This document shows, one piece after another, positions 45,288 through 53,435 of a stretch of 64,000 bases of DNA. Both the position numbers and the translations under genes were made by a program. This stretch comes from Flavobacteriaceae bacterium (GTDB lineage Bacteria; Bacteroidota; Bacteroidia; Flavobacteriales; Flavobacteriaceae): positions 1-64,000 of the forward strand of contig JAKITV010000004.1 in the NCBI GenBank assembly GCA_021647885.1, read 5' to 3'. The notes under the pieces were generated by a model. It did not search any database. It had not been told where the DNA came from and saw only the letters and a program-made list of their open reading frames with translations. Within the stretch, counting starts at the first letter, position 1. Each line of letters begins with the position of its first letter.

Positions 45288-46055
45288 TTAAACTTTAAAA
45301 ATGGCTTTTGAATTTGCTGTAGTAATTTCGGCAATTTTTTCTTGAGGAAGCTTATATATTTCCGATAATTTTTCTAACACCATTATTATATAACTACTTT
45401 CATTGCGTTTACCTCTATAAGGTGATGGTGATAAATATGGCGAATCGGTTTCTAAAACAATATGTTTTAAGTCTATTTGATTTAGAAACTGATCTATTTT
45501 TCCGTTTTTAAAAGTAACTACACCTCCAATGCCAAGTTTCATATTATAGGAAATGGCTCGATGTGCTTGCTCTAAAGTGCCTGTGAAACAATGAAAAATG
45601 CCAAATAAATCTTCTGCTTTTTCTTCTTCTAAAATTTCAAATATTTCGTCAAAAGATTCTCGGCAATGTATCACTATTGGCAATTTATATTGTTTTGCCA
45701 GTTTTATTTGATACCTGAATGCATCTTGCTGAATGCCAAGCGTTGATTTATCCCAATACAAGTCTATACCAATCTCGCCAATGGCATAAAATTTTCTTTT
45801 TTGAAGCATCTCTTCCACATGATTCAATTCATCTTTACAATTATCTTTTACGTGTGTTGGGTGCAGACCCATCATTAAGAACACATTTTCTGGGAAATCC
45901 ATTTCCAACTGAAGCATCGCTTTAGTGTATGTTGAGTCTATGGCAGGAATAAAAAAACGAGTGATGTTTTGGTTTAAAGCGCGCTTAATCATATCTTTTC
46001 TGTCATCGTCAAAAGCTTCGCTATATAAATGTGTATGAGTATCTGTTATAACCAT
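45288..46055 (-). CDS. tatD: TatD family hydrolase
   Basis: A 255-residue TIM-barrel metal-dependent DNase. The metal ligands are in ITDTHTHLYSEAF (HxH), IGEIGID, VIHCRESFDE, FGIFHCFTGT and LETDSPYLSP, so the active site is complete. The name tatD is historical; the protein is not part of Tat export. It is first in the tatD-ansA pair and divergent from the retropepsin-like gene. Confidence 0.93.
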   Translation of the reverse strand: MVITDTHTHLYSEAFDDDRKDMIKRALNQNITRFFIPAIDSTYTKAMLQLEMDFPENVFLMMGLHPTHVKDNCKDELNHVEEMLQKRKFYAIGEIGIDLYWDKSTLGIQQDAFRYQIKLAKQYKLPIVIHCRESFDEIFEILEEEKAEDLFGIFHCFTGTLEQAHRAISYNMKLGIGGVVTFKNGKIDQFLNQIDLKHIVLETDSPYLSPSPYRGKRNESSYIIMVLEKLSEIYKLPQEKIAEITTANSKAIFKV

Positions 46056-46100
46056 GAGGCAAAAGTAAGGTTTGATTCCTATATTTGAAAAAAAAAGCGG

Positions 46101-46538
46101 ATGACGTTACAAGAATTTCTTCTTAAGCAAGGCTATACAAAAATTAAATTAAAGTTTACAAAGACCAATCACTTCGAAATTAAAGCCACTATAAATGGTG
46201 CTAAAGGGCTTTTTATTTTAGATACTGGAGCTTCAAATTCTTGTATTGGATTTAATTCGATTAAGAATTTTGATTTAGAAATAGAAGATTCAGAAGTTAA
46301 AGCTGCTGGTGCAGGTGCAACAGATATGACTACAAAACTTTCAAAAAAAAATGTAATTAAAATAGGCAAATGGAAACGAGACAAAGTCGCACTAATCTTG
46401 TTTAATCTTGCGCATGTAAACACAGCATTAACGAACCATAACTCAAACCCTATTGATGGAATTATTGGCGCAGATATTTTAAAAAAAGGAAAAGCAATTA
46501 TAGATTATCAAAAAAAATATTTATATCTTAAGCTTTAA
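46101..46538 (+). CDS. Retropepsin-like aspartyl protease domain protein
   Basis: A 145-residue protein with one retroviral-protease-type domain: FILDTGASNSCIG (active-site DTGAS, about 40-44) and the later flap and IDGIIGADIL. One copy per chain means it would act as a homodimer. No signal peptide or membrane segment is visible. It lies 33 bp upstream of a response regulator gene, and a functional link is only possible. Confidence 0.82.
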   Translation: MTLQEFLLKQGYTKIKLKFTKTNHFEIKATINGAKGLFILDTGASNSCIGFNSIKNFDLEIEDSEVKAAGAGATDMTTKLSKKNVIKIGKWKRDKVALILFNLAHVNTALTNHNSNPIDGIIGADILKKGKAIIDYQKKYLYLKL

Positions 46539-46571
46539 TTCATTAACACAGTTTATTAACCCATCTCTTCT

Positions 46572-47198
46572 ATGAAACCTTCCATAATTATTGCCGATGA
46601 TCATCCTTTAATATTAAAAGGGTTACATGATTTTTTAACTGAAAAAAAATATAATGTAATTGCAATCGCAGCAAATGGCAAAGATGCTTATGAATTAATC
46701 GTTAAACATAGTCCAGATATCGCCATTTTGGATATTAGAATGCCTTTTATGTCAGGTATTGAGGTTACAAAAAAATGCATGAGTAATAATATTAACACAA
46801 AAATTGTGCTTATTACTTTTGAAAAAAGCATTCAACTTTACCAAGAAGCTAAAGCATTAACCGTGTCTGGTTACATCCTTAAAGAATTTGCTTTAATAGA
46901 AATTGAAAATTGTTTAATTTCTATACAAAACAACACTCCTTATTTCAGTCCTGAAATTGAAGAATATATATCTAAACAAAAAGATGTTTTAGGCTTTAGT
47001 TTTTTAACTCCAACCGAAAAAAAGATTTTAAAATTAATTGCACAAAATAAAACCGCTAAAGAAATTGGCGGGGTTTTATTTACCTCAAACAGAACAGTAG
47101 AAAAACATAAGAGCAACATTATCAAGAAGTTAAATATACAGCCTCATCAAAATAGCTTATTGATTTGGGCTAAAGAAAATCAAGATTCCCTTCTATAA
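46572..47198 (+). CDS. Orphan NarL/LuxR-type response regulator
   Basis: A 208-residue two-domain regulator. The receiver has the acidic pair Asp9-Asp10 and phosphorylation site Asp54 (IAILDIRMPFMSG). The output is a LuxR HTH (TPTEKKILKLIAQNKTAKEIGGVLFTSNRTVEKHKSNIIKKL). The usual Thr of beta4 (LITF) and Lys of beta5 (YILKEF) are present. No histidine kinase gene is adjacent. A 20-bp palindrome follows the stop by one base. Confidence 0.92.
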   Translation: MKPSIIIADDHPLILKGLHDFLTEKKYNVIAIAANGKDAYELIVKHSPDIAILDIRMPFMSGIEVTKKCMSNNINTKIVLITFEKSIQLYQEAKALTVSGYILKEFALIEIENCLISIQNNTPYFSPEIEEYISKQKDVLGFSFLTPTEKKILKLIAQNKTAKEIGGVLFTSNRTVEKHKSNIIKKLNIQPHQNSLLIWAKENQDSLL

Positions 47199-47199
47199 A

Positions 47200-47219
47200 A
47201 ATACGTAACGTTACGTATT
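47200..47219. repeat. 20-bp perfect palindrome AATACGTAACGTTACGTATT
   Basis: A loopless perfect palindrome directly after the response regulator stop. A dimeric regulator site is more plausible than a terminator, since there is no loop or U-tract. Confidence 0.5.
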
Positions 47220-47295
47220 GTTTGGCATACTTTTATTCAAGATATTTACAGTGCTATTAATTAGTTATTACAAAGGAATTATTTAGGAAATTCTG

Positions 47296-47330
47296 GAAAG
47301 CTCTGAATTTATTTTTAATTCAGGGCTTTC
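47296..47330 (+). terminator. Hairpin after the response regulator gene
   Basis: A 14-bp stem GAAAGCTCTGAATT (47296-47309) / AATTCAGGGCTTTC (47317-47330) with one wobble and a 7-nt AT loop. The T-tract after it is weak (AAAATTTT). Confidence 0.55.
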
Positions 47331-47373
47331 AAAATTTTAATCCTATTCTTTCCATAAGACCCAAATTTATCCT

Positions 47374-47475
47374 ATGTGTAAAAAAAATAGCCTTACAAAT
47401 AAGATTTTATTAATTGGATTAGTTTTTATAGTAATAATCGTTATTTCTATAAATGTATTAGTTGGTTTATTATAG
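47374..47475 (+). CDS. 33-residue predicted membrane microprotein
   Basis: A short frame of 33 codons, ATG at 47374 and TAG at 47473. The first ten residues are polar and basic (MCKKNSLTNK) and the other 23 form one hydrophobic helix (ILLIGLVFIVIIVISINVLV...). It is flanked by a hairpin on the left (47296-47330) and a strong terminator 5 bp after the stop, which suggests its own transcript. No homologue is known to me, and chance occurrence in AT-rich DNA cannot be excluded. The rest of 47199-47597 holds repeats only. Confidence 0.45.
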   Translation: MCKKNSLTNKILLIGLVFIVIIVISINVLVGLL

Positions 47476-47479
47476 AGAT

Positions 47480-47511
47480 AAAAAGCGCAATTTTAAAAAA
47501 TTGCGCTTTTT
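47480..47511 (+). terminator. Terminator after the microprotein
   Basis: A perfect stem AAAAAGCGCAATTTT / AAAATTGCGCTTTTT closed by a minimal AA, ending in T5. It lies 5 bp after the 33-codon frame. Confidence 0.8.
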
Positions 47512-47532
47512 ATATTCTTAATCTATTTAATT

Positions 47533-47586
47533 AAAGAATTTCTTGAAACCAACTATCCTCGAGGCAGAAGCCTAGAGGAATTCTTT
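47533..47586. repeat. Imperfect inverted repeat CCTCGAGGC-AGAA-GCCTAGAGG
   Basis: An inner 9-bp stem with one mismatch (47557-47578) inside outer arms AAAGAATT (47533-47540) / AATTCTTT (47579-47586). It lies 12 bp after the sucB stop and has the look of a dispersed element. Confidence 0.55.
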
Positions 47587-47597
47587 TCGATTAATAA

Positions 47598-48824
47598 CTA
47601 TAATTCCAAAGATTTTTTTACCTCATTATTCATTAATAATTCTTCTGGTTTTTCAAGTGCTTCTTTAACTGCAACCAAAAACCCTACGCTTTCTTTACCA
47701 TCAATAATTCTGTGGTCATAAGATAAAGCAACGTACATTATTGGTCTTATTTCTACTTTACCATTAATTGCAACTGGACGCTCTACAATATTGTGCATTC
47801 CTAAAATACCGCTTTGTGGTGGATTAATAATTGGCGTAGATAACATACTGCCAAATACACCTCCATTAGAAATAGTAAATGTTCCGCCAGTCATTTCATC
47901 TACAGTAATTTGACCATCACGAGCACGAATTGCTAAACGTTTTACTTCAGTTTCAACACCTCTAAAAGTTAAATTTTCAGCATTTCTTATTACTGGAACC
48001 ATCAATCCTTTAGGGCCGGAAACAGCAATACTAATATCACAAAAATCATAAGTAATCATTTCTTTTCCATCAATCATTGAGTTTACCGTTGGGAATAATT
48101 TTAAAGCTCTAACGATGGCTAATGTAAAAAAGGACATAAAGCCTAAGCTTACATCATGCTTTTCTTTAAAGGTTTCTTTGTATTGTTTTCTCAACGCAAA
48201 AATTGGCGACATGTCAACCTCGTTAAATGTCGTTAGCATTGCGGTTGTATTTTTAGCTTCTACCAAACGTTCAGCCACTTTACGCCTAAGCATAGACATT
48301 TTACTTCTAGATGATGTTCTATTACCTCCTTCAGGTAATGTTCCCATAGAAGGAACTGCTTTTATAGCATCTTCTTTTGTTACACGTCCATCTTTTCCTG
48401 TGCCTTTAATTTTTGAAGAAGATATTCCTTTTTCGGCTAAAATCTTTTTCGCAGCTGGAGATGCTGTTCCAGTTGCATATGTTGTTTTTTCTGAAGGTTT
48501 TTCGACTTCACTCAAAGTGACTGTTTTGTCTTCAGCTACAACTGAAGAACTGGTTTTTGAAGAATTTTCGCTGCCTACTGGTTTTTTAGCACTTGTGTCA
48601 ATTAAACACACTACAGCACCAACTGCAACTGCATCACCTTCTTCGGCTTTAAAAGTTATCGTTCCGCTTTCTTCGGCAGGAAGTTCTAAAGTTGCTTTAT
48701 CACTATCAACTTCTGCAATTGCTTGGTCTTTTTCTACATAATCCCCATCTTCTACCAACCAAGCTGCTATTTCAACTTCAGTTATCGATTCTCCTGGCGA
48801 TGGAACTTTCATTTCTAAAATCAT
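47598..48824 (-). CDS. sucB: Dihydrolipoyllysine-residue succinyltransferase (2-oxoglutarate dehydrogenase E2)
   Basis: A 408-residue core subunit. The lipoyl domain is at 1-77 with lipoylated Lys43 in [11 protein letters not shown]. The linker is at about 78-112, the E3-binding domain at about 115-150 ([21 protein letters not shown]) and the catalytic domain at about 180-408 ends with [16 protein letters not shown] (His and Asp of DHRxxDG). Linker residues 101-109 (TVTLSEVEK) come from a dispersed repeat. It follows sucA by 30 bp, and the two form the first steps of the complex. Confidence 0.96.
   Translation of the reverse strand: MILEMKVPSPGESITEVEIAAWLVEDGDYVEKDQAIAEVDSDKATLELPAEESGTITFKAEEGDAVAVGAVVCLIDTSAKKPVGSENSSKTSSSVVAEDKTVTLSEVEKPSEKTTYATGTASPAAKKILAEKGISSSKIKGTGKDGRVTKEDAIKAVPSMGTLPEGGNRTSSRSKMSMLRRKVAERLVEAKNTTAMLTTFNEVDMSPIFALRKQYKETFKEKHDVSLGFMSFFTLAIVRALKLFPTVNSMIDGKEMITYDFCDISIAVSGPKGLMVPVIRNAENLTFRGVETEVKRLAIRARDGQITVDEMTGGTFTISNGGVFGSMLSTPIINPPQSGILGMHNIVERPVAINGKVEIRPIMYVALSYDHRIIDGKESVGFLVAVKEALEKPEELLMNNEVKKSLEL
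48495..48522. repeat. Dispersed TTCGACTTCACTCAAAGTGAC repeat in the sucB linker
   Basis: It matches the repeat in the TonB receptor gene (3835-3860) at most positions and is read in the same frame and sense, giving VTLSEVEK. The position is the flexible linker, where an insertion is tolerated. Confidence 0.65.
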
Positions 48825-48854
48825 CTTATTTCTTTTTTAATGCTATTCTTTAAT

Positions 48855-51590
48855 CTAATCAAATACACTTTCAATCACTCTTTGGTGTCTTAACTTAAAT
48901 CGTGTCGAAGAACCTGCTGCTGGAACCGAATAATATTTTCTTGAGCGCACTTGTAAGTCTTTCAATTCAAAACGCTGTAACATATAACTCCACGCTCCCA
49001 TATTTCTTGGTTCTTCCTGTGCCCAGATATAATCTTTAACATTCTTATATCTATTGATTATTAATTCAATTTTATCGTTGTGCAACGGAAATAATTGTTC
49101 TACACGAATTAATGCAATATCGTTTCTTTTCAGTTTTTCGCGTTCTGCCAATACATCATAGTAAAATTTTCCTGAACAAAATACCATCCGTTTTACATTA
49201 TCAGGATTTATTGTATCATCAATGATTTCCTGAAATTCTCCATTGGTAAAATCTTCTAAAGTTGAAGTTGCTAATGGATGCCTTAACAAACTTTTTGGCG
49301 TAAATACAATAAGAGGTTTGCGGAAATTACGTTTCATTTGACGACGCAACAGATGGAAAAAGTTTGCTGGAGTTGTACAATTAGCCACTGTCATATTATC
49401 AACACCACATAATTGTAAATAACGCTCAATTCTTGCAGATGAATGTTCAGAGCCTTGACCTTCGTATCCATGAGGCAATAAAATTACAATCCCGTTTTGT
49501 TGTTTCCATTTGTCTTCGGCTGCCGATAGATATTGGTCGAAAATAATTTGTGCTCCATTACTAAAGTCTCCAAATTGAGCTTCCCAAATGGTTAAGGTAT
49601 TTGGTGCAGCCATGGCGTAACCGTAATCAAATCCCAACACACCATATTCTGATAAAGAAGAATTATAAATCGTCATTTCTCCTTTGTTCTTTGGATTTGT
49701 ATTTAGCAAATTAAATGTTTTGGTCGAAATTTCATCTCTTAATATAGTATGACGATGGGAAAATGTCCCTCTCTCGACATCCTGACCAGACATTCTAACA
49801 TTATATCCTTCTTCTAACAGACTACCAAATGCAAAAATCTCTGCCATGCTCCAGTCTAATTTATTGGTTTCAAAAACCATTTTAGCTCTGTCACGTAAAA
49901 TCCGTTCTGCTTTTCTTAAAAACTTAACACCTTTTGGAACTGTAGAAACTATTTCAGCAATTTTTTGTAAATTCTTTTTTGGATATTTTGTGCCAACACT
50001 TAATAACAAGCCTTCTAAATCCTGATACATAAAACTATGCCAAATATTATCCATAAATGGCTTAACTTTAGTTGCAGAATCTTCTTTAGACTTATCGAAT
50101 TCTTTTTCTAATAAAGCTTTGTATTCAATAATTAAATTTGAAGTGTGATTTTCGTCAATTACACCTTCTGCAATTAATTTATCGTTATAGATATCGCGTG
50201 GATTTGGTTGTTTTGCAATTGCTTTATACAATTTAGGTTGTGTAAAACGAGGTTCATCCCCTTCGTTATGACCATATTTTCTATAGCCTAACAAATCTAT
50301 AAACACGTCGCGCTTAAACTTCATTCTAAAATCCAAAGCCATTAAAACGGCATGAGTAACAGCCTCAACATCATCTGCATTAACATGTAACACAGGAGAT
50401 AATGTAACTTTTGCAACATCTGTACAATAGGTGCTTGAGCGTGCATCTAAATAACTTGTTGTAAATCCTATTTGATTATTTACCACAATATGTACTGTTC
50501 CCCCTGTTGAATAGCCTTTTAACTTACTCATTTGAATAAGCTCATAAACAATTCCCTGTCCTGCAACTGCAGCATCGCCATGAACAATTATAGGCAATAT
50601 TTTTGAAGAATCGCCTTGATATTCTTCATCTATTTTTGCGCGAGTAATGCCTTCTGCTACCGAACCAACAGTTTCCAAATGAGATGGGTTTGGCACCAAA
50701 TTCATGGTAATCTCCTTATTGCTTTTAAGGGTTTTCTTTATTGTAGAACCCAAATGATATTTTACGTCACCATCAAAATCATCTTCATCGTAATCCTTAC
50801 CAGCAAACTCATTAAAAAGCTCTCGAATTGGTTTTCTAAAAATATTCACCAAAGTATTTAATCTGCCTCTGTGTGCCATACCAAGAACAAACTCATCTAC
50901 ATCATATTGTTCAGCTGCAATCCTAACTATTGCTCCTAATGCTGGAATAAGGGTTTCACCTCCTTCTAACGAAAATCGTTTTTGACCTACATATTTAGCT
51001 TGTAAAAACTGCTCAAAAGTAACTGCTTGTACTAATTTTGAAAGCACATATTTCTTGGTTTCTGGAGTATAATTGGGATGATTGTCGTTTTTGTTTAGTT
51101 TATTTTGCCACCATTGAATTTCTTCGGGATTACGAATAAACATATACTCAATTCCAATTGAATCACAATAAATTCTCTCCAGATGAAAAATGATTTTATC
51201 CAATCTTTGTGGCCCTATACCTAAAATATCGCCTGCATTAAAAACTGTATTTAGATCTTTATCTGTTAACCCAAAATTTTCTATTGCTAATGTTGGCATA
51301 TATTTTCGACGCTCTCTAACAGGATTCGTTTTAGTAAATAAATGCCCTCTACTTCGATAACCATCTATAAGTTTTATAACCTGAAATTCTTTTTGTACCT
51401 GCTCTGGAATTTGTGTTGTAACACCTTCTATAATTTCTCCATCAATGCCATAGTTTTCTCTCCCAAAATCGTAGCCTTGAAAAAAGGCTCTCCAACTTGG
51501 CTCTACAGAATCTGGATTAGATATATATTGTTCGTATAAATCGGCAAAGTATGCTGTATGTGCCGCATTTAAAAAAGAATATTTGTCCAT
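48855..51590 (-). CDS. sucA: 2-oxoglutarate dehydrogenase E1
   Basis: A 911-residue thiamine-diphosphate enzyme that decarboxylates 2-oxoglutarate in the citric acid cycle. It shows the N-terminal E2-binding FLNAAHTAYFADLYEQY, FVLGMAHRGRLNTL, the ThDP site IIVHGDAAVAGQGIVYE ... VVNNQIGFTTS, and GSEHSSARIERYLQL near the C-terminus. sucB follows directly. There is no gene in the 141 bp between it and the rrf2-type gene. Confidence 0.98.
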   Translation of the reverse strand: MDKYSFLNAAHTAYFADLYEQYISNPDSVEPSWRAFFQGYDFGRENYGIDGEIIEGVTTQIPEQVQKEFQVIKLIDGYRSRGHLFTKTNPVRERRKYMPTLAIENFGLTDKDLNTVFNAGDILGIGPQRLDKIIFHLERIYCDSIGIEYMFIRNPEEIQWWQNKLNKNDNHPNYTPETKKYVLSKLVQAVTFEQFLQAKYVGQKRFSLEGGETLIPALGAIVRIAAEQYDVDEFVLGMAHRGRLNTLVNIFRKPIRELFNEFAGKDYDEDDFDGDVKYHLGSTIKKTLKSNKEITMNLVPNPSHLETVGSVAEGITRAKIDEEYQGDSSKILPIIVHGDAAVAGQGIVYELIQMSKLKGYSTGGTVHIVVNNQIGFTTSYLDARSSTYCTDVAKVTLSPVLHVNADDVEAVTHAVLMALDFRMKFKRDVFIDLLGYRKYGHNEGDEPRFTQPKLYKAIAKQPNPRDIYNDKLIAEGVIDENHTSNLIIEYKALLEKEFDKSKEDSATKVKPFMDNIWHSFMYQDLEGLLLSVGTKYPKKNLQKIAEIVSTVPKGVKFLRKAERILRDRAKMVFETNKLDWSMAEIFAFGSLLEEGYNVRMSGQDVERGTFSHRHTILRDEISTKTFNLLNTNPKNKGEMTIYNSSLSEYGVLGFDYGYAMAAPNTLTIWEAQFGDFSNGAQIIFDQYLSAAEDKWKQQNGIVILLPHGYEGQGSEHSSARIERYLQLCGVDNMTVANCTTPANFFHLLRRQMKRNFRKPLIVFTPKSLLRHPLATSTLEDFTNGEFQEIIDDTINPDNVKRMVFCSGKFYYDVLAEREKLKRNDIALIRVEQLFPLHNDKIELIINRYKNVKDYIWAQEEPRNMGAWSYMLQRFELKDLQVRSRKYYSVPAAGSSTRFKLRHQRVIESVFD

Positions 51591-51731
51591 TATATTATAT
51601 TAGACGTTCTTGCTTCAAGAAAATTTTGTCAAAAGTACAACTTTTAGCAAAATTACTAACTGTTTTAATGCATTAATAACACTAAGGATTTATTGATTTA
51701 ATAATACTTTTTTTGGAAAGATTTATAAACT

Positions 51732-52163
51732 TTAAAGTGGTAAAAAAGCATTTCCTAATTCAACTTCTAACGCTAAATCTTTAATTGAAATACTTTCTAA
51801 ATTTCTTATAATACTTGATTTGAAAGGATATAAAGATTTATGAAGAGGACAAGGTTTGTCTTCATCACATTCATTTAAACTCAACATACAAGAATTGAAA
51901 TTTTTTTCTCCATCAATAACATTTACAATGCTCATTATTGATTGCTTTCTATTATTATCACTTAAATAAAACCCTCCTTTAAATCCTCTTGACGAAGAAA
52001 TTATGTTTTGTCTTGAAAGCTCTTGTAACAGTTTCGCAATATAAGCTTGAGGTACATTAATGGGTTCAGAAATATCTTTAACCATTACCTTTTTTTTATC
52101 ATTAGAATTTAACGCTAAAAACAAAACTGCTTTTATAGCATATTTTGATGATTTTGAAAGCAT
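51732..52163 (-). CDS. Rrf2-family regulator (NsrR/IscR-like)
   Basis: A 143-residue regulator. The N-terminal winged helix has KYAIKAVLFLAL and VPQAYIAKLLQELSRQNII, typical of Rrf2. Three cysteines (92, 99 and 105; C-x6-C-x5-C) occupy the place of the Fe-S ligands of NsrR and IscR. It is divergent from the nos genes with a palindrome between, so it probably senses NO or redox state and controls N2O reduction. Which of the two it senses cannot be told from the sequence. Confidence 0.88.
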   Translation of the reverse strand: MLSKSSKYAIKAVLFLALNSNDKKKVMVKDISEPINVPQAYIAKLLQELSRQNIISSSRGFKGGFYLSDNNRKQSIMSIVNVIDGEKNFNSCMLSLNECDEDKPCPLHKSLYPFKSSIIRNLESISIKDLALEVELGNAFLPL

Positions 52164-52206
52164 TTAGAGTGAATATTAATAAGAAACTCAAAAATAAAAA
52201 GATATC

Positions 52207-52239
52207 TTTGTCTTAAATATGATTTTTATCATATTTTTG
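52207..52239 (+). promoter_or_regulatory. nos promoter with overlapping 22-bp operator
   Basis: TTTG (52207-52210) and TATTTTTG (52232-52239) are 21 bp apart. Between and over the -7 box lies the perfect inverted repeat AAATATGAT-TTTT-ATCATATTT (52215-52236). The position suggests repression, most simply by the divergent Rrf2 protein. The TGAT-N4-ATCA centre also resembles FNR/CRP-type sites. On the other strand a TATTTTTG (52189-52196) could be the -7 box of the rrf2-type gene. Confidence 0.7.
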
Positions 52240-52292
52240 TATATACGAAGGTCTTATTTTTGACCCAATTTAATTATCAATTAACATACATT

Positions 52293-52790
52293 ATGAAAAC
52301 ACTAAAAACCCTATCAATCTTCTTTGTTCTATTAGTTCTTAGCTGTGGTGGAAACGATGAAACGAAGAAAGAATCTTCAAAAGTAAAACTTAAAACCACA
52401 GAAAAAAAGGTCGAAGCTAAAAAAACTACAACAACAAAGCCTTCCGAAACTATTGATCTTGTTAACAAAGGTGTCGGTCCTATAACTTCAGTTACTTTAG
52501 CTCCAGAAGTAGATCAAGCTATGGCTGCTCAAGGTGCAAGTATATATAAAAAAATGTGTACTGCTTGCCATAAGCCAGACAAAAAATTTATTGGTCCAGC
52601 TCCAAAAGGGATTATGGAAAGACGAACTCCAGAATGGATAATGAATATAATTTTAGATCCAGAAGGCATGGTAAAAAACGATCCTTTAGCAAAAGCACTA
52701 CTTATGGAATTTAACGGCTCACCAATGGCAAATCAAAATTTAACCGAAGAAGAAGCCAGAGCTGTACTTGAGTATTTTCGAACACTATAA
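52293..52790 (+). CDS. Cytochrome c lipoprotein, first gene of the nos locus
   Basis: A 165-residue periplasmic lipoprotein (lipobox LVLSC, Cys18) with a Lys/Thr-rich linker and one class I cytochrome c domain. The haem site is MCTACH and the likely Met ligand is in GSPMANQNLTEEEARAVLEYFRTL. The frame is open to 52260, but only the ATG at 52293 gives a proper signal peptide. As the gene heads the nos locus, it is the likely electron donor to NosZ or a carrier to its donor. Confidence 0.9.
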   Translation: MKTLKTLSIFFVLLVLSCGGNDETKKESSKVKLKTTEKKVEAKKTTTTKPSETIDLVNKGVGPITSVTLAPEVDQAMAAQGASIYKKMCTACHKPDKKFIGPAPKGIMERRTPEWIMNIILDPEGMVKNDPLAKALLMEFNGSPMANQNLTEEEARAVLEYFRTL

Positions 52791-52823
52791 ATATATATGA
52801 ATCAACACTATAAATAATATAAT

Positions 52824-53405
52824 ATGAAACCAAACCTTAAAATGTTATTTAGTGTAATTATTGTACTACTATTTATTAGTTGCAAAAATGATGCTAATAA
52901 CCAAAAAACAAACGACGACGCGACAACAGTTAACACACAAGCTGATAAGACTACAGGCCAAGCCTTTATAGCAGATGATGGTTCTATGCCAAATGTATTG
53001 CAAATTGCAATCGGATCTCCAGATCACACAACTTTAGTAGCTGCTGTACAAGCTGCAGATTTAGAAAATGCATTGGTTAATGCAGGACCTCTAATGGTAT
53101 TTGCTCCAACAAACGCTGCTTTTGATGCTCTGCCTGAAGGCACAGTAGAAACTTTGCTTAAACCAGAAAACAAAAACACATTAGCAGACATTTTAAAATA
53201 CCATGTTACTCCTGGAAACTACAGCAAAGAATTTCTTAAAAAGTTTAAAAAACTTGGTCAAGCTAATAACCAGTATGTTACTGTAGAAGTAAAAGGTGAT
53301 GATGTATATGTTGGTGGAGCAAAAATTCTTGGAAGCGTTAAAGCTGGAAACGGAATAGTGCATGTTATTGATAAAGTTATGTTACCACCTTCTAAAGAAA
53401 ATTAA
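52824..53405 (+). CDS. Fasciclin-domain lipoprotein of the nos locus
   Basis: A 193-residue predicted lipoprotein (lipobox FISC) with a single fasciclin (FAS1) domain: LVAAVQAADLENALVNAGPLMVFAPTNAAFDALPEGTVETLL, then ILKYHVTPG and the end GIVHVIDKVMLPP. Fasciclin genes are often seen beside clade II nosZ in Bacteroidota, with no defined role. It lies 33 bp after the cytochrome gene and 30 bp before nosZ. Confidence 0.9.
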   Translation: MKPNLKMLFSVIIVLLFISCKNDANNQKTNDDATTVNTQADKTTGQAFIADDGSMPNVLQIAIGSPDHTTLVAAVQAADLENALVNAGPLMVFAPTNAAFDALPEGTVETLLKPENKNTLADILKYHVTPGNYSKEFLKKFKKLGQANNQYVTVEVKGDDVYVGGAKILGSVKAGNGIVHVIDKVMLPPSKEN

Positions 53406-53435
53406 AATATTTAAAAACTAACACACAAAATAATA

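Noticed and set aside
48115-48741. A 208-codon plus-strand frame over sucB
   Set aside because: Antisense shadow of a well-conserved E2 gene.
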